This document shows positions 37,069-48,000 of a DNA stretch of 64,000 bases, one piece after another (position 1 is the stretch's first letter; each line of letters opens with the position of its first letter). This DNA is from Membranipora membranacea. Its lineage: Eukaryota; Bryozoa; Gymnolaemata; Cheilostomatida; Membraniporidae. The stretch spans positions 19,900,001 through 19,964,000 of the forward strand of contig OU612075.1 of NCBI GenBank assembly GCA_914767715.1. The letters run 5' to 3'. The notes beneath the pieces are model-generated. The model saw nothing but the letters and a program-made list of their open reading frames with translations. It was not told the origin of the DNA and searched no databases. The position numbers were made by a program, and so were the translations under genes.

Positions 37069-38324
37069 CTGTAAAAAAGAAAGCATAGCTATAAGCTAAG
37101 CTGTATTAACTTCTCTGTAGATAGTGACAATTTGCAGGCGGATAGAAAGCTTTTCAAATTATACATTGTACTGGCAACTTACCCCTGAAGAATCCGCAGA
37201 TCTAGTAGCCAGAGCAAAAAGTGTTAAATTTGTGTTGCAAAATCTGCTTTTCCAATGAACGTCTTAATTTTAATTGGTGTAGGACACAATGGAAAATTGA
37301 AGATAACAAATGACTGAGCCAACACCTTGAGTTAAAAGCAAAATAGACTGATATTCAATGTTCTGTGACAAACTGACGAGTCCGTCGCAACAAAATCATA
37401 AAAAAGAAAAAAAACTAAAAGAAACTAATACAATATACACCAATTCACCCAATTTTGATGGGGCTACTGACAAAAAACCACTTTACTGCCAAATAGTATT
37501 GAGAATCAAGCCTTGATGAGCGTAACGACAACATGCCTGGGGCCAGGACATCATTTGTCTAAGAAAAAAGAAGGGGATTAGGCATCTAAAGCGCCTACAC
37601 GATCCCGATCATATCGCAGTTGTGACCAACGAATCAACAGCTATGTTGCCTGGTGAAAGTTTCCCCATGTGATGCAAAGGTGACCGCCTACAAAAGCGAA
37701 CTCCAGTCTTGCAGGAACCGGACGACAACATCAACATGAAAGCACACAACTTGGTGCTAAGGGCATTCTCACAGTCAAGAGCTACAGAAATCATAGTGTG
37801 TAGCAGGTATTGAACAAGAAGATGTTTCCAGGCATCAGATAACTCTCCATACACATCAATAAGTTCAACCACTGGGAACCTGCTGTAGTGTAGTGTTATC
37901 ATAGACAAGAGGAAAAAAAGCCATATACGATGCTCTAGAAAAAATCAGAGCCCAAAGCCATTTCTGACAAAGTGGAAGCCTCAAGAAAAATCTAGTGTGT
38001 TCTCTTCTCTAAAATCAACCCTATTAAAAATAAAACATCGAAAAAAGAAGAAACAAAAAAAACCTTGGCTGTGATGTAATCGCGATCGGAAAAAAAGAAC
38101 TCTGGCACCCTAATGGGGAAAATTACAATGAGTCATGGTAATGAAAGTTATGGCTCCGCATAACGTTGTCCTGATTACAACTGAAATCAGATAAGCATAC
38201 ACATGCATTTCATATCTGTATATTGACACCATCTGCACTCTGTACTATTGGAGTCATATCTATGTCTGAACTAGACAGGGGATACTGTAAATATAAAAAC
38301 AAAATAACAACTAGAAACGGTAAT
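37069..38324. other. mostly non-coding stretch
   Basis: An open minus-strand frame of about 100 codons (37908-37609) has no recognised domain and may be a degraded transposable element. A strong GTAAGT donor on the minus strand near 37190 has no convincing exon before it. Confidence 0.35.
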
Positions 38325-38590
38325 ATTTGCAAACAATTTAGCAGAATTTTTCATGAGTTTTGTCACTAAAACTAAGATTTATCAACATTCAAGCCTCCAA
38401 TGATTTGGAAACCCTGTCTCACAGGGTTTTCAATGGTGCAGATTCTGAATCAAAAATCATTTTTATCCTTACATAAGCGGTTTTTAAGATAACCCTCTTT
38501 CAGCAGGTTTTTCCTATGCGGCGTGGGTTAAAAGTACCAAACTGGAAAGAGGACAACTCCAAATTGAGGCATAAATAAGAGCTCAGAAAA
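38325..38590. mobile_element. right half of the 36363-36866 MITE
   Basis: Closely follows 36600-36866 (CCCTGTCTCACAGGG core, then the right arm to GAGCTCAGAAAACC). The left half is missing. Confidence 0.8.
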
Positions 38591-38727
38591 CCGTCAATTC
38601 TTAAGGATTTTGTTCACCTATTTTTAGTATTTTGGTTTCTGAGATTATCATCTTTCAGTTTGCTTCACAAAACTGGGTGAAAGCGGGATAGAAGGCATGC
38701 TGGTACTGTGTGTTCTTTGGTCATCCC

Positions 38728-38962
38728 ACTTATTCTGGAACTGGAGCATATCACGTCTGTTCTATCCCTGCAGGCATATGGTTTGTCTGGAATATTACCA
38801 CTGACTCTCATCCACTTATTTACTACACATACTTTGCTGCACAGATTCTGATATCCAACAGCAGAAAATTTTTCTCTGTCTACGTACTTTAGTTGCCACA
38901 ATTCAGAGAAAGTTTCAGTTTCTGTCATTGATTCGCTGTAAAGTGCAGATGCGTTCATCACC
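38728..38962 (+). pseudogene. GPCR pseudogene fragment, TM6 to C-terminus
   Basis: The plus strand encodes residues matching about 232-300 of the two receptors at 30 and 40 kb: Y-H-V-C-S-I-P-A-G-I-W-F in TM6, H-P-L-I-Y-Y-T-Y-F-A in the loop and TM7 start, then F-F-S-V-Y-V-L. A TAG follows at the position of the receptor's M-T-L-P, and a frameshift separates it from F-L-S-L-I-R-C. No upstream helices are present. Probably a decayed third copy of the local cluster. Confidence 0.8.
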
Positions 38963-39415
38963 CTAAAAGATGTGATAAAATTGAAACTGTAAATGAAACA
39001 AACTGACAACAGGAATTTATAGTAATCAGTGCAGTTTAAACATGGAAAAGTGTTTGGTATGATGCTTTACGTGGTATACACTTATGCATACAACATAGCA
39101 GCAGAAACATTTTGTCAATATCAAGAAAATAAACTTTGGCGGTTGAAAAGCTCCAGGATGAGATTGATCGAGGTGGATAACCCTTAAAGCTGCTCATTAT
39201 CAGAAGAAAAATCTTTAAAGCAGCTCCTATGCGCAGGCTATGATCCTTTTTCATCCTTAGTCAGCATTGCCTCAATCACCTTATCATAGTTGTAATTTTA
39301 TCTGTCATTGTTCTTGATTTTTAGTTACATGTCTTTTTAATTCTACACCATATCTTTATCAATTTTTCTGTTTTCTGGGTACAAATCCTAAGGACTTATT
39401 CTTCTCCAGAATAAA
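38963..39415. other. non-coding stretch, nothing recognised
   Basis: Only short frames without motifs. Confidence 0.35.
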
Positions 39416-39421
39416 CATGGA

Positions 39422-39446
39422 ATATATATATATATATATATATATC
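39422..39446. repeat. TA microsatellite
   Basis: About 12 TA units at the 3' side of a minus-strand LINE fragment, where such elements often end. Confidence 0.85.
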
Positions 39447-39780
39447 CCAGTACTTTCTCACCTTTATCACCTAGTCCGCTGCGTTCCGGGATGGGCGGCG
39501 GTCCTGCAGGGCACCAAGTTCTATCAGAGAGTGCCATCTGATTCTTTCATCAACATCTTCATCCGAGAGGCCCCATCTCAGCATGTCATTCTTCACTGTA
39601 TCCATCCACCTTTTCTTTGGCCTCCCTCTCTTTCTCTTTCCCTGTATTCTCATCTCAGCCACCATTCTAATATCTTCCTCCCAATCTCTCCTGCGTATAT
39701 GTCCATACCATCAAAGACGTCTCCTCCTCATTACTGGCATTCAAATATTAACAAACAACTTGGTACTTTAACTCTATTAC
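39447..39780 (-). mobile_element. LINE fragment, ORF2 C-terminal tail
   Basis: On the minus strand W-Y-G-H-I-R-R-R-D-W-E is followed by G-K-R-K-R-G-R-P-K-K-R-W-M-D-T-V-K, the basic tail typical of some non-LTR retrotransposon ORF2 proteins. It ends at about 39471, next to a TA microsatellite. One in-frame stop (about 39715) and loss of all reverse transcriptase make it a dead, 5'-truncated copy. A different family from the CR1-like relics. Confidence 0.75.
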
Positions 39781-40329
39781 ACATTTTTCACAAGCCTTAT
39801 ATCAGGATTTAACAGTAATGTTGAAATGATATTTTACACACCCATTGAAAAAACAAGATAAAACAATTATAACTGACAACAATGTAAGTTTTAATAGTGG
39901 GAGTCACAGTTGCGCATGTACTGCAGACATTGTATATTATTTATTATGTGCCAAGTTTGTATGAAGATCAAAGTAAGACCTTGTTTAAATGGATATTGCC
40001 ACTGAATGAAGGCATATGCAATTTAAACAAACTATTTGATCAACAGTATAGGACAAGGATAGATTTCAGCCTATAATAAGACAAAACTCATTTCGAAAAT
40101 GTAATTTGGTAATCTGACAAAAATCGATATTAGCCATTAAGGCCATGAATAGATAATGATATCGTCAAAGAGTCTGAATAAACACTTACTTTGTTGTATG
40201 TGAGTACCAAATCAGGATGATGATTTGTTTCCGAGCATATATCATTATGGATCTTTCTTGAGTAAGACTCAAGAGTATTATTTCTATTTTAATTAACCCA
40301 TCGTCAAAATTGTCACTCTTTTTTTGCAG
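39781..40329. other. upstream region or intron of the plus-strand GPCR
   Basis: Ends in an acceptor-like tract (CTCTTTTTTTGCAG, AG at 40328-40329), suggesting a spliced 5' UTR exon somewhere upstream that I could not place. Confidence 0.4.
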
Positions 40330-40343
40330 AAGGGCTCAACAAG

Positions 40344-41246
40344 ATGTTAAATGACACTGACTGGATATTTTCTCGCTCAGCTCTGCCAAATGAGCTGTCA
40401 GCAGTCACCCTGTGTATCGCAGCATTCATCCTTGTTAGCAACGTTTTGGTTGTTCTCACATTTCGAAGGATGCGTAAACTAGCACTTCAGCACTACTATA
40501 TACTTGGGCTGGTCGGTTCAGATCTTCTGATGGTGATCGTGATCTTCTCGGGCGCTATAAATCAATTGAAAGGTGGAGTGTGGCTACCAGCATTGGTGTG
40601 TGACTTATTCGGAATAATCTCAACAGCCGCATCACAAATTACTGCTCTAATACAAACCGCCATGTCAGTGGACAGATGGATGTCTGTCAGATTTCCGGTC
40701 AAGTACAGGATCTTACAGGCGAACAGCAAGTCTCATCTAATAATTCTTACTGTTATTGTTGCTTGCTTTGTAACACCATTAGTTTTTCTGATCATGTTCA
40801 GATATAGCAAGCTTGTAGAATACAATTATAATTCTCATACTCAAAGCTGCATGATGGAGGTAGGTGAACGAGGTTTGGGAGGTGTAATGTCAGTCACAGT
40901 GCTATTTGTTGTTATACCAATCATTCTTCAGGCACAAACTAGCACATATCTCTTATGGAGGGTAGCAAAGTTAAAAGGATCTAACAGGGCAAGAATGCTC
41001 AAGTCAATTAGAACTGTGGCTACCACATTAGGAGTATTTTACATCTGTTGGACTCCTATAAGCATATGGCTTATTTGGGAAATGACATCTGATACCCAAC
41101 CTCCTGTTTACTTCACATTTTTCGCTATACTAATCCTTATGGCTAATAGCGGAATGAGTTTCCCTATCTACCTTATGACATTGCCAACGTTTAGAGAACA
41201 ATTTCTGTCACTGATTCGCTACAATGCTCAAATCCATCCAGAGTAG
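40344..41246 (+). CDS. class A (rhodopsin-like) G protein-coupled receptor, single coding exon
   Basis: Receptor of 300 residues, paralogue of the minus-strand gene at 30 kb; the two align without gaps over about 298 residues and are roughly half identical or better. The ATG at 40344 lies 14 bp after a splice acceptor and is the first in frame. Seen: N3 glycosylation site, seven hydrophobic helices, C86 and C169 as probable disulfide, D-R-W at 110-112, C-W-T-P at 235-238, F-P-I-Y at 273-276, and a basic third intracellular loop (K-G-S-N-R-A-R). The N-P-x-x-Y asparagine is absent in both paralogues, so this is a feature of the subfamily. A poly(A) signal lies at about 41516. It points away from its paralogue, with about 9.5 kb between the two start codons. 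Ligand unknown. Confidence 0.88.
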   Translation: MLNDTDWIFSRSALPNELSAVTLCIAAFILVSNVLVVLTFRRMRKLALQHYYILGLVGSDLLMVIVIFSGAINQLKGGVWLPALVCDLFGIISTAASQITALIQTAMSVDRWMSVRFPVKYRILQANSKSHLIILTVIVACFVTPLVFLIMFRYSKLVEYNYNSHTQSCMMEVGERGLGGVMSVTVLFVVIPIILQAQTSTYLLWRVAKLKGSNRARMLKSIRTVATTLGVFYICWTPISIWLIWEMTSDTQPPVYFTFFAILILMANSGMSFPIYLMTLPTFREQFLSLIRYNAQIHPE

Positions 41247-42400
41247 AATGACACATTCGACAGTTTTTAACAAAGGGAACACCCAATCCGCAAAAAACAT
41301 CTATTTTGTGGCTACCAAGATGATGCGTCAAAGGTTTTAAACAAAGGAGGACAAAACTGTTTGAGTGACTATTAAAGCGAGAAACGTTTCGCTGTCAAAA
41401 GGCAGACAGCTCTCCAAACGATCGATTACAGAAAGCTAATAGAGACAACAGGAATTCGGTAATTTGTCCACTCTTACAGAACATTCATTAATCTCAATAG
41501 TCTCATTTTTCGCCCAAATAAACTAGCTCAAAGAATTGTCTTTGTAGAAGAGCATTATCATATCATATACGAGGTTCTTCTGAACACACATTTCTCCTGA
41601 TAACGTGGCAGCTGTACCAAAATACAAGCAATATTATTGAGATAAAAAGCCTACTGTGTGAAAGTTTATGTTTTTTCGTAATCTCAATATATTATTATTT
41701 TGATTATGGGTTATTTCAATGACTTTACACCCCATAAACGAACATTCATCAAACTTTCATATAGGCCATCCGATTGAAAACTTGTAATTGCGTCAATATA
41801 ATTGAGTTATTAATATACCACTCATCCTGAACTGTAGCACATGTGCTAATGTGTATATTGATCACAATTTACATCATCATTTTTTCTCTTCTGTACTGGA
41901 GGTTATCATGGTGTTAGGATGGTTGGTCTCAAACGTATCAGTGCATGGTTATTAACTAAAGTTTTGCTGATAAATATTTTCCTTATGTCGGGGTGTTCAA
42001 ATCACAAAATCTGAGTTATTTTGGGATTCTCAGAGATTGTTTGCATATATCTCCTTATGCCTTTTTTCAAATTCAAGGTCATCATTTTTGTTTTCATGAA
42101 AACTGCAAATAAACAGAGAGAGTTTTCAAATGAAAATGACCGCTAAAAGCATGATAACTTTTTGCAGCATGCATCATGTTAAATCTTTTGCACTGGAGGT
42201 AGGACCAATACTTCATTTGGGAAACTTCTCATTAGAACCTCCAAGCGAATATCATTTGGTAGATTGGTACCTGAAGAGGATTATAATAATATATCTGAAA
42301 TGTTTTGTCCAAGGGAAGATACAATCTGTGAAACGGAGGCTCTGAACTGAAAAGAAGAAAAGCCTTTTTACTTATTAATTATTTATGTATTCAGCAGTGC
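41247..42400. other. GPCR 3' region and non-coding sequence
   Basis: AATAAA at about 41516-41521 is a likely poly(A) signal. The rest has no recognised feature; the open frame at 42130-42345 lacks any motif. Confidence 0.4.
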
Positions 42401-42404
42401 TGCA

Positions 42405-44870
42405 TTAAAGGGGTTGAGCAGTCCAGGTACAGCATTCATTATAGAGAATTGTTAGTACACCTACAGGGGTTTACTTATGTGGGGAGTAATATTATGGACC
42501 AAAAAAATGTTATGCGACTTTCTTTTACCAATATGCTACGCTCAAATTTACATCCAAAAACATATGACATCACGGTAATTACCCAGTGGGAAATTCCACT
42601 GAGCCGTACTTAGTAGCACACAGCATGATGATTGATTACCAGCTGATTTACAATACACTACAAAATCAATAATGAACCATGGGTTGCATAACTGTGTCAT
42701 AAAATTCTACTGCCGATGATTTTGATGTGCTAATTTGGCTTCATTTTCATAATTGTCATTGAGCTGAAAGAACTTCAATTTGTGAATTCATTTTTCTGAT
42801 GACATTGAGCAACAACCAGGAGCTGCTGTCCACGATAGGAACTGAAATTCAGATCCAGCATTAATTATAGAGACTCGATAGTCCATCTACAGTGGTCAAC
42901 TTGTGCGGGTAGTAATAATATGGGAACAAGAATTGTTATGCGACTTATTTAACACCGACGGATGTGAAGAAGTATTTTTTCACCAATAGACTACACAGAG
43001 CTCCCTGACCTGTCCTTATACCACAGCCAATCTACTCCCTTCCCATTCCAGTGTGCTATTTTGTGTCTGCCTTACTGATTATTGTTCTCTGTGATATTTT
43101 CCTCATAATTACGTATTTGAATTTCACATCTCATATATACCTAGTCCTGCGCAATTCCTTTAGATGTGCCACTGAGAGATTTTTCAGACCGGTGGTCTCG
43201 TGCGGTCCATCCATATGTCTATCTCCACTGCATGTGAATGGGTTCATACTACCAACTTACTGATCCTTAAACATCTAGAGCATTGTTACCCCTCTAACCC
43301 GATTAACCCCCAACACTATGGTTTGAGATTCGAAACTCTCCTGCTGTAATCAGGGCCTTTTTCACGTACTTCACTGTGATCTAGTTGTGAGTCGTGGAAT
43401 TTCGGCCGCTATAAACTGTTCCAAAAAACTGTATCTTTAATTCTGCAAACTTTCTTTGGACATTCAGCTGTCACCGACTACTGACCTACCTATCACTGTG
43501 TGGGATTCCGGGTTATGGAGTCACCACATTAACTCTCCGCTACTGAGATCTGTGCTCACGAGCTCGGTATGATGATGCTCACTATGTGACACTGACTTAT
43601 TTATATAATTGTGATCTCATTTGTTCGAGGTTAAACACTTGACTCAAGAGCATGCCTTTTAATTCTTATCAAGTTTAACATTAAACGCAATTCAACTTAA
43701 CAATGCACGTCTTATTTCTACAAGTCATGCTCTCTAGTTAATGATGCCATGCATGCTGAGTTTAATTCATTTAACTCAACTAGTTGATGGTATAGAAATC
43801 CAACCAAATGTTATACTGTGCCATTATTAAATAATAAGGCAAGTTCTATTTCCCTATAAATATCACTAACGTACAATAAATGAAAATATTATAATAATAA
43901 CTCATAGAACTTTCATGTTTAAAAAAAACTGACCTGTCTCCAAATGAAGTTGCAAAAACAGAGAGAAGAGCCCTTACATTGGTGTACCATGCTCTTATAT
44001 AGCATGGTTCCAGACACCTTAGAAAAACTGCTGACGTACACCAGCAAAAAACAAGAATAAAACACATTTCTCAATTGCCGCAAAAAGAGGGTTGATCGGC
44101 CGCAAGTGATGGTTGGTGTAAGTTACACATCATGCTAATCCTGGATTATCTCTGTTGGCGCCACCTTCACTGCATTGTCATGGTTGTCACGGTTCTGGCG
44201 TTAAGGTGGCACCGGTGTTAAGAATAGAATTTAGATTTGCATATATTTGCCTGTCCCTGATTCGAGGTGATATGCACTAGCTGGTAACTGCGTGTCCTCG
44301 AGTCGAGGTTGAGTGTACTGATGATGATGCTAGCTATAATATTGGATGTTCTTATTGCGTCTGATGTTGATATAGAAATTATCCTGTTTGCTGCTGTAAA
44401 TGCGACAACTGTACAGACAAGCTGTAAATCACTATAGCGGAGCCTCAACGCCCGGCGATGATATAACAAAAGACAAAGACTTTCACCAATTTGCTATGCT
44501 CAAATTTACATCCTAATATTTTTTGATATCACAGTAATTACATAGAGCATAGCATCACAGAGTAAGGATATACAGAGAGGACACTTCAATGATAGTTATG
44601 GTGCCTGCGGTTTTTGATTCACTGGGGGAAAATTGTGCACAGCTGGATGCCAAAAACTCATTATCTCTATATGTTATAATGGCATTTTTCTTGTAGACAT
44701 CCCTACCTTTGATGGGCCATATAATTTCACTTTAGTAAAGGAAATGAGATATTGACGGATCTTCTAGGTACTTTATTAACCAGGTATCTCAGCATCTAGT
44801 CGTTAAATCCAGATGAACACACAACAGATCAATCCTGTGGGTGGGTGGTAATAATTACAGGAAACATGTT
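42405..44870. repeat. field of related degraded repeat copies
   Basis: Related pieces occur at 42410-42600, 42830-42960, 44470-44550 and 44800-44860. Shared words include CTACGCTCAAATTTACATCC (42537) and TATGCTCAAATTTACATCC (44493), followed by ATGACATCACGGTAATTAC and GATATCACAGTAATTAC. CAGCATTxATTATAGAGA precedes GTAGTAATAATATGGG-like words. They appear to be pieces of one unknown element. No coding signal. Confidence 0.55.
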
Positions 44871-45049
44871 CAAAATAAAAGATTTTTGGTCTAAAACCTT
44901 TGGAAAAGGAGACTGTAATAAAACGTCCCTAGTAACGGTCCTTGACAACACGAAATAAGAGAAGAAAAATGTATCAGAATGGACATTCAGTGCAGTCTAA
45001 CCCACCCCAACGCTGATGATAGCAAAAGAAAGACAACTGTGGTGCAGAA

Positions 45050-48000
45050 AACTTAGATTGGAATAGTATTCATTGCCAGTGCTGCTGAACAACACGAGCC
45101 ATCATACAGGCTAATAGATTCACTCAATAGTTCACTCAGAGTAGGTCTAACAGGGGATACAAATTACCACCGTGCCAAGCCAAGCAACACCAACGAACAT
45201 TCTTAGGTATTACGGAGGGGTTGTAAAGATTCACTTGCGGGAAATTTCACATATTCTAACTGTTGTTGATTTTACTTAAGGCAAAAGGATAGGAATATAA
45301 TTTCACTTGCTGGATAGGCATGGCTAATCCATTAATTAAGAGATGAGACTTTAAATACAAAGAAACTCTCTCTCCGATGTACCCAACTATATGGTATCAT
45401 GTTACAAGTGGAAGAAATTGAGATGATTTTTGTTACAGTCGGCGAGCAGGAGCAGGTTGATGCCAGGTACCATAGCAAATAACTCTATGAGAGCACTAGT
45501 AGCTTGAGTATTAGTAGAATTAAGTCTTTGATATAATGCATCCTTTGGTCAGGTCCTTGTCCTCTGTAAACAGCAAATACAGGAGCATCTCAGAGTTCTA
45601 AAGAGGTCAGTCATAATTGGCATCAACTTTCTAACATGATGCCCACTGATGCCTATTAAAGTCCGGGAAGACAAGCCACCATGGATGACGCAGACCATTA
45701 TCAAGCTAGTCAAAGCACGAGAAAAAGCGCACAAAAAAGGATGAGAATCTTGGAAAGTCCTTCGTGCTTTGGTCCAACGTAAAATAAGATCAAGTAAACG
45801 GAAATTTGTTAATGAGTCTCTTAACCAAAATACCGATACAAAAACATGGTGGAACACTGTCAAACGGTTAACGAACCAGACTAAAAAAAACTCCGCACCT
45901 GAGCATGTAGTGATAGGCGATTCTAAATTAAGCAATCATGATTTCTGCAACAACATTAATGACTATTATATCAATCTAGGTGGGACAGCCCTACCACCGA
46001 AAGCTGATATTACGCCTAATCTTGAACAGAAGCTGCAACCAATTAGCATCAGAGAAGTGAAAAATCTGCTGAAACAGCTAAATGTTTCCAAATCAACTAG
46101 CAGAGAAGATTTTCCCACATGGATATCGAAGATGGGAGCTGAAGATATGTGCATTCCACTGCATGATGTGCTAAATTGTATGCTTTCCACATGTACCTAC
46201 CCAGACAAGTGGAAATGAGCACAAGTCACACCTGTGCCAAAACACAAATCTCAAGCTGAGTATAAGGATTATAGACCTATATCACATCTGTTCCACCTTG
46301 GCAAGATAGCTGAGCAGGTGATCATCAACAAGATGCAGACTAAAGTAGACGAGATAGTGAACCCTAGCCAGTATGCATACCAGCCTGCTGTTAGCACCAC
46401 AGATGCTCTTCTCCAGATGGTAGATGACTGGACGCAGACCTTAGATAAGACCACTTCGGTAAAATATGTGCAAAATGCTTGTTTAGATTTTTCAAAGGCC
46501 TTTGATAGGCTCCAGCATTCCATCCTGATAGAAAGAATGGAAAATCATGGTTTCAATAGAAATATTATTTTGTTAGTAGAAGATTTTTTGGCAAACCGTG
46601 TACAATGTGTTAAGCATAATGGTGTTTTTTCAAACTATGAATCAGTTGCTGTTGGCACCCCTCAAGGCACTAAATTAGGACCGATTCTTTGGCTAATTTA
46701 CTGTAATGATTTAAACGCTGATGCCTTTTCTAAAGTTCAGTAACGCTGATGATACTACTATTTATACACAAGTTAAACACCCAAATCATAGTGTAGCTAA
46801 TGGCATTCAGCAAGCTTCAGATTGGTCTGTAGCTAACAACATGCAACTAAATCATGACAAAACTGTTATTTTGAATGTGGCTTTTTCTGAGCGTAAAGGA
46901 ATTGATGATCCTGTTAAATATTTGGACACTGATATATTGCCGTCGAAATCAGCTAAGTTTTTAGGCGTTACTATTGACCGGACATTAACTTTTTCGAATC
47001 ATATTAATGATATTTTTAGTAGATGTAACAGTAGAATTTTCCTTATGAAACAACTTAAACAGATGGGCATGAATTCTGATGGCCTTTTAAATTTTTATAA
47101 GATGAATGTCAAACCTGTTTTATCATATGCTGCTCCTGTTTGGTACACATTTTTAACGGAGCATGATAAGGCAAACCTAGAGAAGTTACAGAAAACTAGT
47201 AGTGAAATTGTTTTAACCGAGGTTGATGATTATTTTTCTAGATTAGATCAGCTTAATCTTCCAAAGGCTGACGAGTTTTTATTTTCCGTCTATGCTCACT
47301 ATTTTAGTAAAGTTTCTGAGGACCCGAGCCATCCTCTTTTTAATAGAATCAAGATCAATAATTTTAAAACATCCTCTCGTAAACCTGTAATATTAAAATA
47401 CCATCCTGAGAAGTGTCAAACTGAGAAGCGCAAGAAGAGTTTTTTTCAGTTTTTTATGTGGCATTATAATGCATGAAATACTTTTTTCTATAACCAACCT
47501 AGTTTTATCATTTCTTTCACTGGAAAATGATATTTTGGTTGTGAAATAAACACATACATACATACATGATCTTGAATGTATGAGCAGACTGGTACACCGC
47601 TGATTAGATCAGGTGCTGTTTACTTTGCAAATTTATCCCAGCTAAATTCAAAGCCTTCCATCGCCCAATAACACTACACCATCCAAATGACAAGCCTCCC
47701 CTCAAGGTAAAAAGTTAAGCTATGTTCAAAACATACCAATGTTAACAAAACATTGTATGTATTTTTTTGTCACGGTAACCAATCGCCCCAGCAATTGACA
47801 CAGTACATATTACTCCAACTGATCAGTTAAAACGAAAACTCTCTAATTCATGGAAGCGTTGCTTCACAATACCTTCAAGCTATTCCTGCTGTGACTGGGC
47901 CGCTGCAGATTAGTAAAACTAAATGTCACCTGTATTCACTGATATATAATTTCATGCATTCGTATCATTGCTTGTAGCGAGTGCTACCTGATCAGCTTGT

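Noticed and set aside
37609-37908. Minus-strand frame of about 100 codons, first considered as POLR1A or LINE sequence
   Set aside because: It matches no conserved Pol I block and lacks reverse transcriptase motifs.
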